From assembly GCF_006715785.1 (NCBI RefSeq), contig NZ_VFNX01000001.1, positions 2,680,501 through 2,744,500 of the forward strand: 64,000 nt of DNA. Reading direction: 5' to 3'. Position numbers and translations under genes: made by a program. Source of the stretch: Streptomyces puniciscabiei (GTDB lineage Bacteria; Actinomycetota; Actinomycetes; Streptomycetales; Streptomycetaceae). Positions 61,913 through 64,000 of this stretch are shown one piece after another. Numbering within the stretch: the first letter of the stretch is position 1; every line of letters starts with the position of its first letter. Below the pieces are notes generated by a model, which was not told the DNA's origin, searched no databases, and saw only the letters and a list, made by a program, of their open reading frames with translations.

Positions 61913-61957
61913 GTCATCCGCGCGGCTGAACCTCCCGGTCATCCGCGCGGCTGAACC
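61913..61957. repeat. 20-base direct repeat, two copies 25 bases apart
   Basis: gtcatccgcgcggctgaacc is at 61913-61932 and again at 61938-61957, just beyond the 3' end of marP. The wider gap (61549-61971) between converging genes shows no convincing gene. Confidence 0.85.
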
Positions 61958-61971
61958 CCTCTCCAGAACGG

Positions 61972-63180
61972 TCACAGGGCGCAGCTGTCGGTGCCCACCT
62001 GCTCGTTCGCCGTACGGCCCTGCTGGATGTCGGGCTGGATCTCGTCCGCCGTGAGGGCGTAGCCGGTCTCGGCGTCATCGAGGGACTTGGCGAAGACCAC
62101 GCCGTACACCCGGCCTTGCGGGGTGAGCAGCGGGCCGCCCGAGTTGCCCTGGCGGACGGTCGTGTACAGCGAGTAGACGTCGCGGCGGACGGTGCCGCGG
62201 TGGTAGATGTCCGGGCCGTTGGCCGTGATGCGCCCGCGCACGCGCGCGGCGCGCACGTCGTACGAGCCGTTCTCCGGGAAGCCCGCGACGATCGCGCCGT
62301 CACCGCCGGACGCGTCCTGCGCGGAGAACCTGAGGGCGTTCGCCTTCAGATCGGGTACGTCGAGCACGGCGATGTCGCGCTTCCAGTCGTACAGGACCAC
62401 CTTGGCGTCGTACTTGCGGCCCACGCCGCCTATCTGCACGGTGGGCGCGTCGACACCGCCGACGACGTGCGCGTTGGTCATGACCCTGCGGTTGGCGAAC
62501 ACGAAGCCGGTGCCCTCGAGGACCTTGCCGCAGCTGGGGGCGGTGCCGGTGACCTTGACGATGGAGCGCTGGGCGCGCACGGCGACCGGGCTGTTCGCGA
62601 GCGCCGGGTCGGGCGGCTGGACGTCCTTGATCGGCTCGTTGGCGAAGGGGCTGAAGACCTGCGGGAAGCCGTTCTGCGCGAGGACGGAGGAGAAGTCCGC
62701 GAACCAGGTGTCGGCCTGCGCGGGCAGCGCACGGGAGACGCCGAGCAACACCTTGGAGCCGCGGACCTCCCTGCCGAGCGTCGGCAGGGTGGTGCCGGCC
62801 AGCGCGGAGCCGATCAGCCAGGCCACCAGCAGCATGGCGACGACGTTGACCAGGGCGCCGCCGGTGGCGTCCAGGGCGCGGGCCGGGGACCAGGTGATGT
62901 ACCGGCGCAGCTTGTTGCCCAGGTGGGTGGTCAGAGCCTGGCCGACCGATGCGCAGACGATGACGACGACCACGGCGACCACGGCGGCGGTGGTGCCGAC
63001 GTCCGCGTTGTCGGTCACGGCGTCCCAGATCACGGGCAGCGTGTACACGGCGACGAGGCCGCCGCCCAGGAACCCGATCACCGACAGGATGCCGACGACG
63101 AAGCCCTGGCGGTAGCCGACGACCGCGAACCAGACGGCCGCGACCAGCAACAGGATGTCCAGCACGTTCACGAACGACAC
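61972..63180 (-). CDS. marP: MarP-like membrane serine protease (CvpA - trypsin fold)
   Basis: A 402-residue protein with four N-terminal membrane helices (LLLVAAVWFAVVGYRQG; GFLGGGLVAVYTLP; AAVVAVVVVIVCA; LVNVVAMLLVAWLIG) of the CvpA type and a periplasmic chymotrypsin-like domain. The triad is VMTNAHVVGG (His), DIAVLDV (Asp) and GNSGGPLLT (Ser). In M. tuberculosis MarP gives acid resistance by activating a peptidoglycan hydrolase. It is followed upstream by the NUDIX gene with a four-base spacer. Confidence 0.9.
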   Translation of the reverse strand: MSFVNVLDILLLVAAVWFAVVGYRQGFVVGILSVIGFLGGGLVAVYTLPVIWDAVTDNADVGTTAAVVAVVVVIVCASVGQALTTHLGNKLRRYITWSPARALDATGGALVNVVAMLLVAWLIGSALAGTTLPTLGREVRGSKVLLGVSRALPAQADTWFADFSSVLAQNGFPQVFSPFANEPIKDVQPPDPALANSPVAVRAQRSIVKVTGTAPSCGKVLEGTGFVFANRRVMTNAHVVGGVDAPTVQIGGVGRKYDAKVVLYDWKRDIAVLDVPDLKANALRFSAQDASGGDGAIVAGFPENGSYDVRAARVRGRITANGPDIYHRGTVRRDVYSLYTTVRQGNSGGPLLTPQGRVYGVVFAKSLDDAETGYALTADEIQPDIQQGRTANEQVGTDSCAL

Positions 63181-63184
63181 CCTG

Positions 63185-63880
63185 TCATGCGCGCCAGTCG
63201 AGTGGGACCTGCTTCTCTCTGTCCCAGGGCCGCTCCCAGCCCGCGAAATGCAGCAGGCGGTCGATCACGCCGGCCGTGAAGCCCCACACCAGGGCCGATT
63301 CGACCAGGAATGCCGGGCCTCGGAAGCCACTGGGGTGGACGGTGGTGGCGCGGTTGGCGGGGTTCGTGAGATCCGCCACGGGGACCGTGAAGACCCGCGC
63401 CGTCTCGTTCGGGTCGACGACGCCGACCGGGCTGGGCTCGCGCCACCAGCCGAGCACCGGCGTGACGACGAAACCGCTGACCGGGATGTACAGCGCGGGC
63501 AGCACGCCGAAGAGCTGGACGCCTTCAGGGTCCAGGCCGGTCTCCTCCTCGGCCTCGCGCAGCGCGGCCCGGAGCGGTCCGTCGGTGTGCGGATCGCCGT
63601 CCTCGGGGTCGAGCGCGCCGCCGGGGAAGGACGGCTGCCCGGCGTGCGAGCGCAGTGAGCCGGCGCGCTCCATCAGCAGCAGCTCCGGGCCGCGCTCGCC
63701 CTCGCCGAACAGGATGAGCACGGCCGACTTGCGGCCCGAGCCGTTCTCCGGTGGCAGGAAGCGGCTCAGCTGGAGCGGCTCGACCGTCTCGGCGGCCCGC
63801 ACCACCGGTGCCAGCCACTCGGGCAGTCCCTCCTTGCTGAGTGTCACCGCGCCGCCCCGCGTCTCACTGGCCCTCGTCAT
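63185..63880 (-). CDS. NUDIX hydrolase, CoA pyrophosphatase type
   Basis: A 231-residue protein with the CoA-NUDIX signature LLLMERAGSLRSHAGQPSFPGG and the NUDIX box spread over GGALDPEDGD...AALREAEEETGL. It should cleave CoA or acyl-CoA to phosphopantetheine and ADP. Transcribed just before marP. Confidence 0.88.
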   Translation of the reverse strand: MTRASETRGGAVTLSKEGLPEWLAPVVRAAETVEPLQLSRFLPPENGSGRKSAVLILFGEGERGPELLLMERAGSLRSHAGQPSFPGGALDPEDGDPHTDGPLRAALREAEEETGLDPEGVQLFGVLPALYIPVSGFVVTPVLGWWREPSPVGVVDPNETARVFTVPVADLTNPANRATTVHPSGFRGPAFLVESALVWGFTAGVIDRLLHFAGWERPWDREKQVPLDWRA

Positions 63881-63934
63881 CGCCGCCCCCCTCGCTCTGC
63901 CTGTCCAACGCCCGGGGACCCCGAGATCGTTCCG

Positions 63935-64000
63935 TCACGCGGCCCCCAGTGGCGGGGCCGCCTTGCCGCCCGCGCCGAGGTAGGCCTGCGGGGGCTTCAG
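63935..64000 (-). CDS. 3' end of a gene cut by the window edge, probably endonuclease III
   Basis: The last 21 codons of a minus-strand gene (LKPPQAYLGAGGKAAPPLGAA, then TGA). Too short to identify by sequence. Gene order in Streptomyces and M. tuberculosis puts nth next to the NUDIX and marP genes, so nth is the best guess. Confidence 0.4.
   Translation of the reverse strand: MKPPQAYLGAGGKAAPPLGAA

Noticed and set aside
61549..61971. Frames of about 120-130 codons on both strands in the convergent gap.
   Set aside because: No ribosome binding site, no motif and low-complexity composition.

Overview
This is a high-GC actinobacterial chromosome segment, almost certainly Streptomyces. The evidence is extreme third-position GC bias, bldG with its anti-sigma partner, a Tad/Flp pilus-type cluster, a thymidylate kinase fused to an MFS domain, and a lysine-tailed TopA. 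Gene order from about 24 kb to the right edge matches the holB-tmk-topA-hppA-bldG-helicase-tad-acs-nhaA-marP region that I know from S. coelicolor (around SCO3540-SCO3569) and, in part, from Mycobacterium tuberculosis (around Rv3644c-Rv3674c). I recalled these parallels and did not compute them.

Positions 1-20.6 kb are accessory and look like a peptidyl (cytosine) nucleoside antibiotic cluster of the blasticidin S / mildiomycin / arginomycin type. The nucleoside arm (10.5-18.5 kb, + strand, partly overlapping genes) has a two-domain GNAT, a MazG-type NTP pyrophosphohydrolase, a nucleoside deoxyribosyltransferase-fold CMP hydrolase, a cytosylglucuronate (CGA) synthase, a radical SAM protein of the CGA decarboxylase type, a shortened CGA-synthase paralogue, a DegT/StrS aminotransferase and an MFS exporter. 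An ABC-F protein follows. The amino-acid arm (0.5-4.2 kb, - strand) is a VioC-like Fe(II)/2-oxoglutarate arginine hydroxylase overlapping an NRPS of unusual build: adenylation, carrier, then a guanidinoacetate-methyltransferase-like domain. Between the arms lies a regulatory block: two paralogous XRE-TPR regulators, a caspase-fold CHAT-like protease coupled to one of them, and a 66-residue exported peptide. Repeated TTGNCAA half-sites lie in front of four of these transcription units and suggest one shared regulon. The left edge holds a decayed second DegT aminotransferase that has lost its PLP lysine.

Positions 20.6-23.9 kb are a mobile-element scar: a 5'-truncated YdcF gene, a nonsense- and deletion-damaged IS5-type transposase, NmrA and RsbW-like fragments, and the C-terminal half of a tyrosine integrase facing the 3' end of a tRNA-Thr(CGU) gene. 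The cluster was probably brought in by, or lies beside, a decayed integrative element.

Positions 24-64 kb are conserved core: an exported TAP-type hydrolase, holB, tmk, topA, a methyltransferase, a lipoprotein, hppA, the bldG switch, a DEAH helicase, seven tad-type genes, an HAD phosphatase, a degenerate Fic protein, a ParA/CooC-type ATPase, a NodB-like lipoprotein, a SulP-STAS-carbonic anhydrase fusion, acs, nhaA, a holin-like membrane protein, an epoxide hydrolase, a MarP-type protease, a CoA-type NUDIX hydrolase and the 3' end of a further gene, probably nth.
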